Shown here piece after piece: positions 1-10,696 of a DNA stretch of 64,000 bases; position 1 is the first letter of the stretch, and every line of letters starts with the position of its first letter. The notes below the pieces were generated by a model. It searched no databases. It saw only the letters and a program-made list of their open reading frames with translations, and had not been told where the DNA came from. The translations under genes were made by a program, and so were the position numbers. This DNA comes from Candidatus Eremiobacter antarcticus (lineage in GTDB: Bacteria > Vulcanimicrobiota > Vulcanimicrobiia > Eremiobacterales > Eremiobacteraceae), in assembly GCA_003244105.1 (NCBI GenBank), contig QHBK01000008.1, forward strand, positions 62,001-126,000, in the 5' to 3' direction.

Positions 1-479
1 ATGAGCAGCGGTGCGCCGATCTCGCGCGCCGCGCGCTCCAACACGCTCGCCGATTGCGACGTCGGCGCAAATCCGGGGACGGTCGGAACGCCGCGCGCGG
101 CGACCGTTTCTTTGGCCGCGATCTTGTCGCCCATGGCGCGCATCGCTTGCGGCGAAGGGCCGACGAAGGTTATCCCCGAGTTGGCGCAGGCCTGAGCGAA
201 GGCGGCGTTTTCGGACAGGAAGCCGTAGCCCGGGTGGATCGCCTGCGCGCCCGTCTTAAGCGCCGCGCCCATGACGGCATCGATGTTGAGATACGAATCC
301 CGAGCCGGAGCCGCGCCGATGCGCACCGCCTCATCGCACTCGCTGACGTGGAGCGCTTGGACGTCGGCGTCGGAATAGACGGCGATCGAGCGCATGCCCA
401 TAGCTCGGCATGTGCGCGCGACGCGCACCGCGATCTCCCCGCGGTTCGCGATGAGGACGCTGCGGAAGGGTGGGTTCAA
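1..479 (-). CDS. liuD: Methylcrotonyl-CoA carboxylase alpha (biotin carboxylase) subunit, 5' part only
   Basis: About 159 N-terminal residues of a biotin carboxylase are visible before the window edge; the ATP-grasp core and biotin domain lie outside. The start of the fold is clear: [14 protein letters not shown] at residues 9-22 and [10 protein letters not shown] at 82-91, the usual N-terminal signature of acetyl-, propionyl- and methylcrotonyl-CoA carboxylase alpha chains. No ATG is available. A TTG at 479-477 overlaps the stop of the upstream hydratase as TTGA, which I take as the start. Substrate assignment rests on the operon, since the beta subunit and hydratase upstream are leucine-pathway enzymes. 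The enzyme would carboxylate biotin for conversion of 3-methylcrotonyl-CoA to 3-methylglutaconyl-CoA in the cytoplasm. The family is certain; the specificity is inferred. Confidence 0.88.
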   Translation of the reverse strand, partial: MNPPFRSVLIANRGEIAVRVARTCRAMGMRSIAVYSDADVQALHVSECDEAVRIGAAPARDSYLNIDAVMGAALKTGAQAIHPGYGFLSENAAFAQACANSGITFVGPSPQAMRAMGDKIAAKETVAARGVPTVPGFAPTSQSASVLERAAREIGAPLL

Positions 480-1252
480 TGCCAGTCGGGCCGGCGCTTT
501 TCGAGAAACGATCTCAGGCCTTCTTGTCCTTCCGGGCCGACCCGTTGCTGCGCGATCTGGCGGGCAGTCCACGAGCGAGCCTCATCGCGCTCGAGTTGCG
601 CGGCCGTTTTCGCGATCTTTTTCGCCATGCGCGCAGCCGTCGGTCCGCTCGTCAGCACTTCGCGCATCTTGCCGTCCGTGCTCGCGTCGAGTTGGCTGGG
701 CGGCACCATCTCATGGACCAAGCCGATGCGCAGCGCGCGTTCGGCGCTGAAACGTTCCGCGGTCGTGAAGAGCGCCCGGGCATGACCCGCGCCGATTTTG
801 CGGACCACGAACGGTGAGATCACGGCGGGAACGATCCCAAGCTTCGCCTCCGTGAAGCCGAACAGTGCGTCATCCGCCGCGATGACGATGTCGCACGCAG
901 CGACGAGGCCCGCGCCTCCTCCGAGTGCCGCGCCTTGCACCTTCGCGATCGTGGGAATGGGGCAATCGTCGATAGCTGCGAAGAGGTCCGACAAGCGCAG
1001 CGCGTCCTCGTAGTTCTGCTGCTCGTCTAAGTCGAGCGCCTTGCGCATGTACTGGATGTCGGCGCCCCCACAAAAGATGGCGCCGGCGCCTTCCAGCAAG
1101 ACCGCCCGCAACTCCGCGCGCGCGTGGAAATCCAAGAAGGCCTTCGTCAAAGCGGCGATCAGGTCGCCATCCAAGGCGTTGCGCACGATGGGGCGGTTCA
1201 GCCGAACGTTGGCGGTCGGTCCGTCGATGGAAACTGCGAGCGACTCTGACAT
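476..1252 (-). CDS. liuC: Enoyl-CoA hydratase family, probable methylglutaconyl-CoA hydratase
   Basis: A 258-residue crotonase-fold protein. The first oxyanion-hole segment is CGGADI at residues 61-66 and the second is [10 protein letters not shown] at 107-116. The start is ATG at 1252 with a GGAGAG ribosome site just upstream; a longer reading frame to 1399 would run into the upstream gene and is not needed. It sits between the two methylcrotonyl-CoA carboxylase subunits, so hydration of 3-methylglutaconyl-CoA to HMG-CoA is the likely reaction. An oddity: the position of the first classical crotonase glutamate (in GGGxEL) is glycine here, while the second (FGFTEAKLG, residue 135) is kept. 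This may reflect a LiuC-type variant or a changed mechanism. The stop shares TTGA with the next gene, implying translational coupling. Confidence 0.88.
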   Translation of the reverse strand: MSESLAVSIDGPTANVRLNRPIVRNALDGDLIAALTKAFLDFHARAELRAVLLEGAGAIFCGGADIQYMRKALDLDEQQNYEDALRLSDLFAAIDDCPIPTIAKVQGAALGGGAGLVAACDIVIAADDALFGFTEAKLGIVPAVISPFVVRKIGAGHARALFTTAERFSAERALRIGLVHEMVPPSQLDASTDGKMREVLTSGPTAARMAKKIAKTAAQLERDEARSWTARQIAQQRVGPEGQEGLRSFLEKRRPDWH

Positions 1253-1289
1253 GCTCTCTCCGTGTTGAAGTGTGGCGGGCGGCCGCCCG

Positions 1290-2897
<1,608 letters not shown>

Positions 2898-2958
2898 GCG
2901 TCAGGGCTTACTCGTCGCCAGGGACGCAGCCTGCTCGGCGCAAACGGGTGCGCTGTTC

Positions 2959-3837
2959 ATGCCCAAGATCTTCGAGTGCGTTCCCAACATTTCGGAAGGC
3001 CGCAGATCCGACGTCATCACATCGCTCGGACAGATCGTGTCTTCGACGCCGGGTGTGGCGCTGGTCGACACGCAAAGCGACGCGTCACATAACCGCTCGG
3101 TCTTCACGTTCGTCGGCACAGGCGACGGCGTCGTGGAGGCGGCCTTGCGTCTCGCCGGCGCTGCCGTGGAACACATCGACTTGCGAACGCATCGCGGAGA
3201 GCATCCGCGCATGGGCGCGGTGGACGTCATTCCCTTCATACCGTTGGGCGACTCCACGATGGAAGACGCCGTCCTGCTCGCGCGCCGCTGCGCTCAAGGC
3301 ATGTGGGAGCGATTCCGCGTCCCTTCCTATTTCTACGAGCACGCGGCCACTCGGCCCGAGCGGCGCGACCTTGCGGCGGTGCGCCGCGGCCAGTTCGAAG
3401 GACTGCTCACCGCCGTCGCAGAGCCGCAGCGCCGCCCCGACGTCGGCGAGCCGCAGCTGCATCCGAGCGCGGGATGCGTCGCGGTCGGCGCGCGCGATTT
3501 TCTCGTCGCCTACAACGTGGATCTGCGCAGCTCGGATTTGAAGCTGGCCGAGCGCATCGCGCTTCTCGTGCGGCAGCGCAGCGGAGGTCTAGCGGGCATC
3601 AAGGCGCTCGGCTTCGAGCTGTCGCCGACCGAGGTTCAAGTCTCAATGAACGTGGTGGACCTCAAAGCCGCTCCACTGTATCGCGTGACCGAACTGATCC
3701 GCGCGGAAGCTGCGTCGGCCGGCGTCGACGTCGCGCGCTGCGAGCTGGTCGGTCTTGCCCCTCTTGCCGCAATCGCCGAAGCGGCCGCCTACTATCTTCA
3801 CCTCGACGGGATCTCTTCCGCGCAAGTCACGTGGTAG
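2959..3837 (+). CDS. ftcD: Glutamate formimidoyltransferase
   Basis: A 292-residue protein matching the formimidoyltransferase half of FTCD; the cyclodeaminase domain is absent. It opens with ECVPNISEGR (residues 6-15) and contains RGEHPRMGAVD (79-89), in which His82 coincides with the catalytic His82 of the porcine enzyme. It transfers the formimidoyl group of N-formimidoyl-L-glutamate to tetrahydrofolate, the last step of one histidine degradation route. ATG at 2959 is chosen because the upstream extension lacks homologous sequence. The stop lies 7 nt inside the next gene, imidazolonepropionase, whose product leads directly to this enzyme's substrate. hutH and hutU are not in the window. 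Confidence 0.93.
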   Translation: MPKIFECVPNISEGRRSDVITSLGQIVSSTPGVALVDTQSDASHNRSVFTFVGTGDGVVEAALRLAGAAVEHIDLRTHRGEHPRMGAVDVIPFIPLGDSTMEDAVLLARRCAQGMWERFRVPSYFYEHAATRPERRDLAAVRRGQFEGLLTAVAEPQRRPDVGEPQLHPSAGCVAVGARDFLVAYNVDLRSSDLKLAERIALLVRQRSGGLAGIKALGFELSPTEVQVSMNVVDLKAAPLYRVTELIRAEAASAGVDVARCELVGLAPLAAIAEAAAYYLHLDGISSAQVTW

Positions 3838-5093
3838 CCCGGCCGGGCAACTCATACGCCATCCACAACGCGACGCTGCTGACGCTTGCGCCGCTCTCCC
3901 GCCTGGGCGCTGCCAAACCGCACGTGTCCGAAGAGGACCTCGGCATCTGTGCGGGTTGCTCTGTCGTGGTGGAGCAGGGCGTCATCGCGTCGACGGGCTC
4001 CTACGCGGATGTCCGCAACGCGGTTCGCGACGTCAAAGCGCGCGCGGCGTCGTTTGAAGAGATCGATGCGCGTGGACAGCTTGTGATGCCGGGATTTGTG
4101 GATGGGCACACGCACGCGCTCTTCGCGGGCAACCGGGTCGCGGATTTCGAAGCCTTGGCCGCGGGCCGGCGCCCGGAATTGGGAATGGCGTACACGATCG
4201 AGCAGACGCGCCTGTGCAGCCGTGAAGACCTCGTCGAAATCGGCCGAAGGCATCTCGCTCTCATGTTCTCTCACGGCACGACGACCGCCGAAGTCAAAAG
4301 CGGCTATGCGCTGACGGCGGACGGCGAGTGCAAGCTGCTTGCGGCGATCGCCGAGCTGGGCCGCGCTGCAGAACTGCCGCGAACGGTGGCGACTTTTTGC
4401 GGCGCACATGCGCTTCCGCCTGAGTTTCACGATTTCGGCGCTTTTGTCGCCGAGCTGTCCGAGCGCTTCCTGCCGCAAGTGGTGGCTCAAGACATCGCTC
4501 GCTTCGCGGATGCGTTTTGCGAACCAGGTTTTTTTTCAGTCGCACAGTCGGAACGCTTTCTGTCCGCGTGCGCTGGGAAGGGCTTGCGCTTGCGCATTCA
4601 CGCAGATGAGCTTGCGGCTGGAGGCGGCGCACGCTTGGCTGCGCGCTTGGGCTGCACGTCAGCCGATCATCTGAACTTCATCGAAAACGAGGACATCGGA
4701 AAGCTGGCGCAAGCCGGCTGCATCGCGGTCTTATGCCCCGGTACGGTCGCGCATTTGGGCTTGCCGCGATTCGCGCCGGCTCGTGCGCTCATCGATAGCG
4801 GTGTGCCGGTCGCGCTTGCGACGGATTTCAATCCCGGGACGTGTCCGTGTTGGTCTCTGCAGATGATCGCGTACCTGGCGCGTCGTCATATGCGAATGAG
4901 CGTCCCCGAAACAATCGCGGCGCTCACGATCACTGCAGCTCATTCCCTGAACATGGCTGAGGCGATCGGGAGCATAGTGCCGCAAAAGTGCGCTGACTTG
5001 CTCTTGCTCCACATCAGCGATTATCGCGAACTCGGGTATTATTTCGGCTCGAATCTCGTGGCATCGGTGTTTGTCGGCGACAAGGCGCGCTGA
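3831..5093 (+). CDS. hutI: Imidazolonepropionase
   Basis: A 420-residue amidohydrolase. The metal-binding GFVDGHTHALFAGNR segment is near residue 90, HADEL near 255, SADHL near 277, and TDFNPGTCP near 335; together these are diagnostic of HutI. It hydrolyses 4-imidazolone-5-propanoate to N-formimidoylglutamate in the cytoplasm. The best start is GTG at 3831, overlapping the ftcD stop by 7 nt; a longer open frame reaches back inside ftcD but carries no family sequence. Gene order ftcD-hutI with overlap implies one transcript. Confidence 0.94.
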   Translation: MVARPGNSYAIHNATLLTLAPLSRLGAAKPHVSEEDLGICAGCSVVVEQGVIASTGSYADVRNAVRDVKARAASFEEIDARGQLVMPGFVDGHTHALFAGNRVADFEALAAGRRPELGMAYTIEQTRLCSREDLVEIGRRHLALMFSHGTTTAEVKSGYALTADGECKLLAAIAELGRAAELPRTVATFCGAHALPPEFHDFGAFVAELSERFLPQVVAQDIARFADAFCEPGFFSVAQSERFLSACAGKGLRLRIHADELAAGGGARLAARLGCTSADHLNFIENEDIGKLAQAGCIAVLCPGTVAHLGLPRFAPARALIDSGVPVALATDFNPGTCPCWSLQMIAYLARRHMRMSVPETIAALTITAAHSLNMAEAIGSIVPQKCADLLLLHISDYRELGYYFGSNLVASVFVGDKAR

Positions 5094-5133
5094 AACTGCG
5101 TTTCTGAGGCCGGCCCAGAGGGAATGTTATCTA

Positions 5134-5625
5134 ATGGCCAACCTCATGAAAACCCTCAGCCACGAATACCCCAGCTCCTACGCCTCGGTGAACCAGGCTC
5201 GCCGGCATGTATCAGCGTTCGCTGCGCAGTGCGGCTTGCAGCCACCCGATATCAGCGACATCGCCCTTGCGGTTGGTGAGGCGTGCAACAACGCCGCGGA
5301 GCACGGCCACGTCGCTCACGGCCATTTCAGCGTGCACTGCTCGTTCAACGGCCACTCCTTCGTCGTGCACGTGAAAGATTCGGGCGGCGGTTTCGAACTC
5401 GCCGGCAAGGGCGAACGGATGGAGCCCGATCAGCGCGGCATGCGCGGATTAGGGATTTTCATCATGCGCTCGTTGATGGATGATATCTCATACGCGATCA
5501 CGGATGGCGGGACGTCGGTGCGGCTCACGAAGATCGTCTCGCCGAATCCGGCCACTCATGAGCACAGCCAAGAGCTGTTCGAGCACGACAGCTCGCACCA
5601 TTCGGCGCTGGGCTGCCGAGGCTAA
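5134..5625 (+). CDS. Anti-sigma regulatory factor, RsbW-like serine/threonine kinase
   Basis: A 163-residue single-domain GHKL ATPase. The N box is EACNNAAEH (residues 49-57), G1 is DSGGGF (82-87) and G2 is RGMRGLGI (101-108), the layout of RsbW/SpoIIAB-type kinases that bind a sigma factor or phosphorylate an STAS anti-anti-sigma protein. No partner sigma or STAS gene is adjacent. The start is ATG at 5134 with an AGAGGGA ribosome site 10 nt upstream; ATG at 5146 is possible. It follows hutI by 40 bp and converges on the phosphofructokinase gene, the two stop codons overlapping by 4 nt. The kinase family is clear; its target is unknown. Confidence 0.88.
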   Translation: MANLMKTLSHEYPSSYASVNQARRHVSAFAAQCGLQPPDISDIALAVGEACNNAAEHGHVAHGHFSVHCSFNGHSFVVHVKDSGGGFELAGKGERMEPDQRGMRGLGIFIMRSLMDDISYAITDGGTSVRLTKIVSPNPATHEHSQELFEHDSSHHSALGCRG

Positions 5626-6866
5626 CGGGCGATCGACATCGCTGAGAAGCGCTCCGCAAAAGCTTGCGCCTTCATGCCGGCCGCCGTCGCAAGCGCGGTC
5701 AGTTTCGGCTCGGTGAAGTCATCGAGCTCAAGGCGGATCATGTACTTCCGCCCGACCTCGTAAGCCTCGGTCTTCGTGTCCACCATGCGCACTCGAATGC
5801 GCGCAGTCTGCGGATCGAGCATCTCCTGAAGCGTCACGGGGGTGACCTTGCCGCCTCGCAGCGACACCATCGCACCTGAGCCGCCCGACAAGAGGTAGCG
5901 GACAGCGCCGTAGCCGAGCGTACGGGTGTACTCAACGTCGAAGGCCAGCGGCTTCGCGCAACGCAGTTCGTAGCCGATCTCTTTGCCGACGACCGTCACC
6001 GGCAGACCCATCTCTTGCAGCGACGCGCTCACCGAATTGCTCAGCAGATCCGCCAAATCGACTTCGCTGAGGCGCGCATTTCCGTAGGCATCCCTGGCGG
6101 CGCTTTGCAACGGCTGGGAATCCGCCGCTTGCAACCGCTCGATCAAGCCCTCTGCGACGATCGCGACGCCGTGATCGTGACCGGAAACGCGCCGCTTGAT
6201 CATGCTGCCGATGATCGTATCCCGGACGAGCTGCAACGGCACTCGCTCCTGCCCGAACTCTTCGGGTATGATGGCAAGGGTCGCGCCCGCGGCCTTGCAG
6301 ATGCCGAGCGCAAGAGCGCCGGATTTGCGCCCCATGCTGACCACGACGTACCAACGCGTCGTCGTGCGCGCGTCCTCCATCAGGCTCTCCACGATGTTCG
6401 TGCCGACCGCGCGCGCGGTCTCGAAGCCGAACGTCGGCATGTTATCGGGCAAAGGCAGATCGTTGTCGATGGTCTTGGGGACGGTCGCCACCTGAAGGCC
6501 GCCTCCCGCTGCCTCGGCGATCTTCGCGGCACCGAACGTGGTGTCGTCGCCGCCGATGCAGAGCAGGTGCGTGACGCCGAGCGTGCGCAAAGCCGACACG
6601 CTGTTGGCCAAAGTGGTTGCGTCCCGAGCCGGATTGGCACGTGAGGTGCGCAGGATGGAGCCGCCCAGCCAGTGGATCCTGCTGACCTCTTCGATGCTCA
6701 AGTCCGCTGCGTGCGTCGCATCGCCTTGCGCCAGCCAGTGGTATCCGTCGTAAATGCCTTTCACGCGACAGCCTTCATTGATCGCCTCGATGGTCGCCGA
6801 TGCGATCACGCCATTGATGCCAGGCGCCGGCCCGCCGCCTACCAAGATGCCGAGCGTGGGACTCAT
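5622..6866 (-). CDS. pfp: Diphosphate-dependent 6-phosphofructokinase
   Basis: A 414-residue PFK-family enzyme. It begins with LVGGGPAPGIN (8-18). GGDD at 105-108 and PKTIDND at 130-136 are the residues that mark the PPi-dependent form; ATP-PFKs have GGDGS and lack the lysine. It phosphorylates fructose 6-phosphate reversibly using pyrophosphate, so it can serve glycolysis or gluconeogenesis. Its ATG forms an ATGA overlap with the stop of the small upstream gene, so the two are co-translated. Start and length fit the long PPi-PFK group. Confidence 0.9.
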   Translation of the reverse strand: MSPTLGILVGGGPAPGINGVIASATIEAINEGCRVKGIYDGYHWLAQGDATHAADLSIEEVSRIHWLGGSILRTSRANPARDATTLANSVSALRTLGVTHLLCIGGDDTTFGAAKIAEAAGGGLQVATVPKTIDNDLPLPDNMPTFGFETARAVGTNIVESLMEDARTTTRWYVVVSMGRKSGALALGICKAAGATLAIIPEEFGQERVPLQLVRDTIIGSMIKRRVSGHDHGVAIVAEGLIERLQAADSQPLQSAARDAYGNARLSEVDLADLLSNSVSASLQEMGLPVTVVGKEIGYELRCAKPLAFDVEYTRTLGYGAVRYLLSGGSGAMVSLRGGKVTPVTLQEMLDPQTARIRVRMVDTKTEAYEVGRKYMIRLELDDFTEPKLTALATAAGMKAQAFAERFSAMSIAR

Positions 6867-7511
6867 TCGCCTGACGCGCCGGCGGCCGGCATACCGCCGG
6901 GCATGTCCGCGTCTTGGGGAAAGAGATCGCTCACCGGCATGCGCGGGGTGTCGGCGGGATACGTGCCGCGGCTATGTGTTTCTTCCCAGCGCAAGCAGCG
7001 CGCTGCGAGCCACTCCAAGTTGTCATATACTTGGGGCCCGCGCGTGCGGCGCATGATCGCGACCACCGGCATCAGCTTGTTCCAAATGGCGATGCACAAC
7101 GACCCGCCGGTCTCCATAAAAGTTTCTTCGGGAGTGTAGCGCATCTTTATGAACGTCGCGAGGTTTTCCCAATAGTCCAGCAAGGCCACTTCCGGATGAG
7201 CGAGTCGATCGACCCACGGCCGCATGAGCTCCTGGCGGAACTGTGGGTCCTGCAGATGCCGATCGAGCTCGCCCTGAAAGACGTAATTGATCGACTTGCG
7301 ATGTTCCGGGGTAGCCCATTTGTCCATGAACCCCAAAGACGGCGGTGATCGCGTTGCCCGCGCGCATGTGACGCAGCTGCACGAGCGCCGCGATGGCCGT
7401 CGCGCCGATGACGACCATGGTGAGAAACGCCGAAATCGCTGCGAGCGCCTCCCAGTTCATGGCGGAGCAGTTGGCGCAGAGCCGCCCTGCTGCCTCGTTC
7501 TCGGGCGTCAC
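6863..7511 (-). pseudogene. Membrane-anchored conserved protein disrupted by a single-base frameshift (DUF4760-like)
   Basis: Two adjoining frames make one protein. The upstream frame (GTG 7511, or ATG 7460 which opens with MNWEAL) encodes one transmembrane helix and then LRHMRAGNAITAV. The other frame continues with FMDKWATPEHRKS and runs to 6863. The switch falls in the run read TTTGGGG on the minus strand (7331-7337): with one T fewer it reads through as AVLGFMDKW. The composite of about 199 residues from 7460 resembles small DUF4760-type proteins (weak recognition). The C-terminal frame overlaps the phosphofructokinase start as ATGA. A real frameshift, a sequencing error, or less likely a programmed +1 shift could explain it. 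Confidence 0.6.
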
Positions 7512-7570
7512 GATGATTGACAGGTGTCTGCGCGAATTGTGAACCGCCAGAGCAGAGGCGGTGATGACGA

Positions 7571-7590
7571 GGGCGGCGTTGCCGCCGCCC
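7571..7590 (-). terminator. GC-rich hairpin downstream of clpC
   Basis: A 7-bp perfect stem (GGGCGGC/GCCGCCC, 6-nt loop) lies 46 bp past the clpC stop, in the gap before the frameshifted gene. There is no T-run, so it is at best a weak or factor-assisted terminator. Confidence 0.3.
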
Positions 7591-7635
7591 CTTCGTCGCG
7601 TGTTAAGGTATCCGATTCACCCGACCGTGGTCGTT

Positions 7636-10122
7636 TTACGAACCCGTGGGTTGCGGCGTCGGAGGCTTGAGCGGTTCGCCCACCTTCGTGAAGGTGGTCT
7701 TGCCGTCTTCGACGTCGAGCAGGATGTGGTCGCCGACTTTGAACGTGCCGCGCAGCAGCTCTTCCGATAGCGGATCCTCCACGAACCGCTGGATCGCTCT
7801 GCGCAACGGCCGGGCGCCGAACTGAGGATCCCAGCCTTCCTTTGCGATGAGTTCTTTGGCGGCCTCGGACGCCTCCAAGCTCATTCGCTGGTTCTCCAGC
7901 TCTTTGACGACTTTGGCCAACTCCAATGTGACGATCTGCTTGATCTCGTCCATGTCGAGCTGGTGGAACACGACCACTTCGTCGATGCGGTTGAGGAACT
8001 CGGGCCGGAAGAGATGTTTGATCTCTTCGAGTATCCGGTTCTTCATCCGCTCGTAGCGGACGGTGACGGATCCTTCTTCTTTGATCGGGCGGAATCCGAT
8101 GTCGGCGGTCTTCATGAGCCCAGTCGTGCCCACGTTGCTGGTCATGATGATGAGCGTGTGCTTGAAATCGACGACGCGCCCTTGCGAATCGGTCAGGCGG
8201 CCGTCCTCCAGCACTTGCAGCAACAAGTTGAAGACGTCGGGATGAGCTTTTTCGATCTCATCGAGCAGAACGACCGCATACGGCCGGCGTCGCACGGCTT
8301 CAGTGAGCTGTCCGCCTTCTTCGTAGCCGACATAGCCTGGCGGCGCGCCGACCAGGCGCGAGACGGCGTACTTCTCCATGTACTCCGACATGTCGATGCG
8401 CACCATCGCGTCAGTATCGTCGAACAAGAACTCCGCCAGCGTGCGGGCCAGCTCGGTCTTGCCGACGCCCGTCGGACCCAAGAAGATGAACGAGCCGATG
8501 GGCCGCATCGGGCTTTTCAGTCCGGCGCGAGCCCTGCGGATGGCACGAGTGATCACTTTGATCGCTTCGTCCTGGCCGACGATCCGCTTGTGAAGCGCCT
8601 CCTCCATGTTGAGGAGCTTCATCGTCTCTTCTTCTTTCAGCTTGCTGACGGGGATGCGTGTCCAGGTGGACACGATGTGCGCGATCTCTTCAGGCCCCAC
8701 GACGTTGGTCGTCACGCCTTTGATGTTGCGCTTCTCGCGCCACTCCTCTTCCATCTGCTGTTTCTTCGTGCGCAGCTTCTCTTCGCGGTCGCGGATCTGG
8801 GCGGCTTTCTCGAACTCTTGCGCCTTGATAACCGCCTCTTTCTCGGTGCGCACTTTGCGGATCTCGTTTTCGACTTCGCGGATCTCCGGCGGCAGCGACG
8901 TGGACTGCAGCCGCACGCGCGAGGCCGCCTCATCCATGAGGTCCACGGCTTTGTCGGGCAAGAAGCGGTCGGTGATGTACCGGTCGCTCAAGCGCGCAGC
9001 CGCTTCGAGCGCCTCGTCGCTGATCTTGACGCGATGGTGCGCTTCGTAGCGGTCGCGCAGGCCCTTGAGGATCTCAACGGTCTCATCGACGCTGGGCTCG
9101 CCCACCATGATGGATTGGAAGCGGCGCTCGAGCGCCGAGTCCTTTTCGATGTGCTTCCGGAATTCGTTGAGCGTCGTGGCGCCGATGCACTGCAGCTCGC
9201 CGCGTGCCAGCGCCGGTTTGATGATGTTGCTCGCGTCGATCGCGCCCTCGGCGGCGCCGGCTCCCACGAGTGTGTGCAGCTCGTCGATGAACAGGATGAT
9301 CTCGCCGCTCGCGGCTCTGATCTCGTCCATGACGCGTTTCATCCGCTCTTCGAACTCGCCGCGGTACTTGGTTCCGGCGACGAGGCCCGCCAGATCCAAC
9401 GTGATGACGCGCTTGTCGCGCAACGGTTCAGGAACATCGCCTGAGAGGACGCGCTGCGCCAGGCCCTCCGCGATGGCCGTTTTTCCGACGCCTGGTTCGC
9501 CGATGAGCGCCGGGTTGTTCTTGGTGCGCCGAGACAAGATCTGGATGACGCGCTCGATCTCCATGTTGCGGCCGATGACGGGGTCCAGCTTGCTCTCGCG
9601 AGCCAGCTGCGTGAGATCTCGTCCGTAGGCGTCGAGCGTCGGGGTCTTGCTCTTGCCCTTGGCCGTCGCTTGCGTCTGCGTCTCCGCACCGAGCAAAGAC
9701 GTCGTCTGGACTCTGACCTTCGCCGGATCGACGCCGAGGTTGGTCAGCACCCGAGCGGCTACACCCTCACCTTCGCGGATGAGGCCGAGCAAGAGATGCT
9801 CGGTGCCGATGTAGTTGTGGTTGAGTTGACGGGCCTCTTCAAACGCAAGTTCGATGACGCGCTTGGCCCGCGGGGTGAACACCATCTCTTGCTGCACGGT
9901 TTGCCCACCGCGTCCGACGATCGCCTCAACTTCGGCTCGAACCTTGGCCAGGTTGACTCCTAAAGTTTCCAACACTTTGGCCGCCAGGCTCTCGCCTTCG
10001 CTGATGATGCCGAGCAAGATGTGTTCTGTCCCGATGTAGTTGTTACCGAGACGCTGCGCCTCTTCTTGTGCGAGCACAATCGAACGGCGCGCTCGTTCGG
10101 TGAACGGTTCCCACATGGACAT
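7636..10122 (-). CDS. clpC: ATP-dependent Clp protease ATP-binding subunit ClpC
   Basis: An 828-residue HSP100 unfoldase with the full ClpC architecture: two Clp_N repeats (about 1-145), AAA-1 with Walker A GEPGVGKT, a middle segment with a UVR-like [12 protein letters not shown] motif (ClpC rather than ClpA or ClpB), AAA-2 with Walker A GPTGVGKT, and the C-terminal D2-small domain. It unfolds proteins for ClpP in the cytoplasm. The start is ATG at 10122 with an excellent AAGGAGT ribosome site at 10139-10133. No ctsR, mcsA or mcsB genes sit beside it, and I see neither a CIRCE element nor a CtsR heptad repeat upstream. The 574-bp gap to folK must hold its promoter. Confidence 0.96.
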   Translation of the reverse strand: MSMWEPFTERARRSIVLAQEEAQRLGNNYIGTEHILLGIISEGESLAAKVLETLGVNLAKVRAEVEAIVGRGGQTVQQEMVFTPRAKRVIELAFEEARQLNHNYIGTEHLLLGLIREGEGVAARVLTNLGVDPAKVRVQTTSLLGAETQTQATAKGKSKTPTLDAYGRDLTQLARESKLDPVIGRNMEIERVIQILSRRTKNNPALIGEPGVGKTAIAEGLAQRVLSGDVPEPLRDKRVITLDLAGLVAGTKYRGEFEERMKRVMDEIRAASGEIILFIDELHTLVGAGAAEGAIDASNIIKPALARGELQCIGATTLNEFRKHIEKDSALERRFQSIMVGEPSVDETVEILKGLRDRYEAHHRVKISDEALEAAARLSDRYITDRFLPDKAVDLMDEAASRVRLQSTSLPPEIREVENEIRKVRTEKEAVIKAQEFEKAAQIRDREEKLRTKKQQMEEEWREKRNIKGVTTNVVGPEEIAHIVSTWTRIPVSKLKEEETMKLLNMEEALHKRIVGQDEAIKVITRAIRRARAGLKSPMRPIGSFIFLGPTGVGKTELARTLAEFLFDDTDAMVRIDMSEYMEKYAVSRLVGAPPGYVGYEEGGQLTEAVRRRPYAVVLLDEIEKAHPDVFNLLLQVLEDGRLTDSQGRVVDFKHTLIIMTSNVGTTGLMKTADIGFRPIKEEGSVTVRYERMKNRILEEIKHLFRPEFLNRIDEVVVFHQLDMDEIKQIVTLELAKVVKELENQRMSLEASEAAKELIAKEGWDPQFGARPLRRAIQRFVEDPLSEELLRGTFKVGDHILLDVEDGKTTFTKVGEPLKPPTPQPTGS

Positions 10123-10696
10123 TAGGCTTTTGACTCCTTGAGTGCATATCGGGACATCGCACTCGATGTGCCGCGCCTAAGCGGCAGACTTTTCCCATGA
10201 ATCGACTTCGACGGCCGGGCGTACGGTGCTTGCTTTGTCTGCCCACGGGTGCACGGAGCGCCTGAGGCCGCTTATAGTGAGAACGGGCCGCGAGCGAAGT
10301 TGGTTTTGGACCGGCACATTGGCGACGCACAGTCTCGTCTCATCATCTATGCATCGGCAATGCGCGCTGGATTAGCGAAAGCCTCAAGGAGTCGCGGTCC
10401 GTGCTGTATTGTTGCCCGACGTTACTCGGGATGTCGCATCGGCTTTCGGTCGATTGGCATGCCAATCGCTACGCCCGGGTTGCACAATCCGGATGCGGGT
10501 TCGTCGCTCGACCCGCTCGCCGATCAATACGCCTAGGAGCGCGGCCGCTTGAGGCCTACCGCGATAATACCCCCGGCCCTTTTGACGTGTCAAGCGCGGC
10601 TCGTCTCTCGCCTTGAAGGCCGTGACGGGAGCGCGTTGCGGCAGGGCGAACATCAAGCAGGCGAGAGGCACGAGATTTTTTAGCGGTGTTCATCAT
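10123..10696. other. Long gene-free divergent region between clpC and the folK fusion gene
   Basis: This is the only stretch above 300 bases without a convincing gene. Short open frames on both strands have no ribosome sites and no recognisable sequence. What stands out is inverted repeats: CCCGA/TCGGG (10415-10430), an 18-bp perfect palindrome (10451-10468), GCGGGT/ACCCGC (10495-10516), and TTGAC/GTCAA (10582-10593). No tRNA, SRP RNA, tmRNA or known riboswitch could be recognised. It must carry the two divergent promoters and might encode a structured RNA. Confidence 0.5.
10451..10468. promoter_or_regulatory. 18-bp perfect palindrome, possible operator
   Basis: CGATTGGCATGCCAATCG is its own reverse complement over all 18 bases. 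It lies 330 bp before the clpC start and 230 bp before folK. A gapless even palindrome of this size fits a dimeric repressor site (LacI- or TetR-like spacing), but no regulator gene is nearby and no second copy was seen in the window. Confidence 0.4.

Noticed and set aside
10123-10250. CIRCE or CtsR heat-shock operator before clpC
   Set aside because: GCACTC and GTGC pieces occur, but neither the TTAGCACTC inverted repeat nor the GGTCAAA heptad direct repeat is present.
10451-10530. Possible tRNA because of a GCGGGTTCG-like arm
   Set aside because: The arm pairs with ACCCGC over a 10-nt loop, but no acceptor, D or anticodon stems fit.
10249-10671. Open frames of about 95 codons on both strands in the clpC-folK gap
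   Set aside because: No ribosome site, no recognisable sequence, and codon use unlike the neighbours; probably chance in GC-rich DNA.
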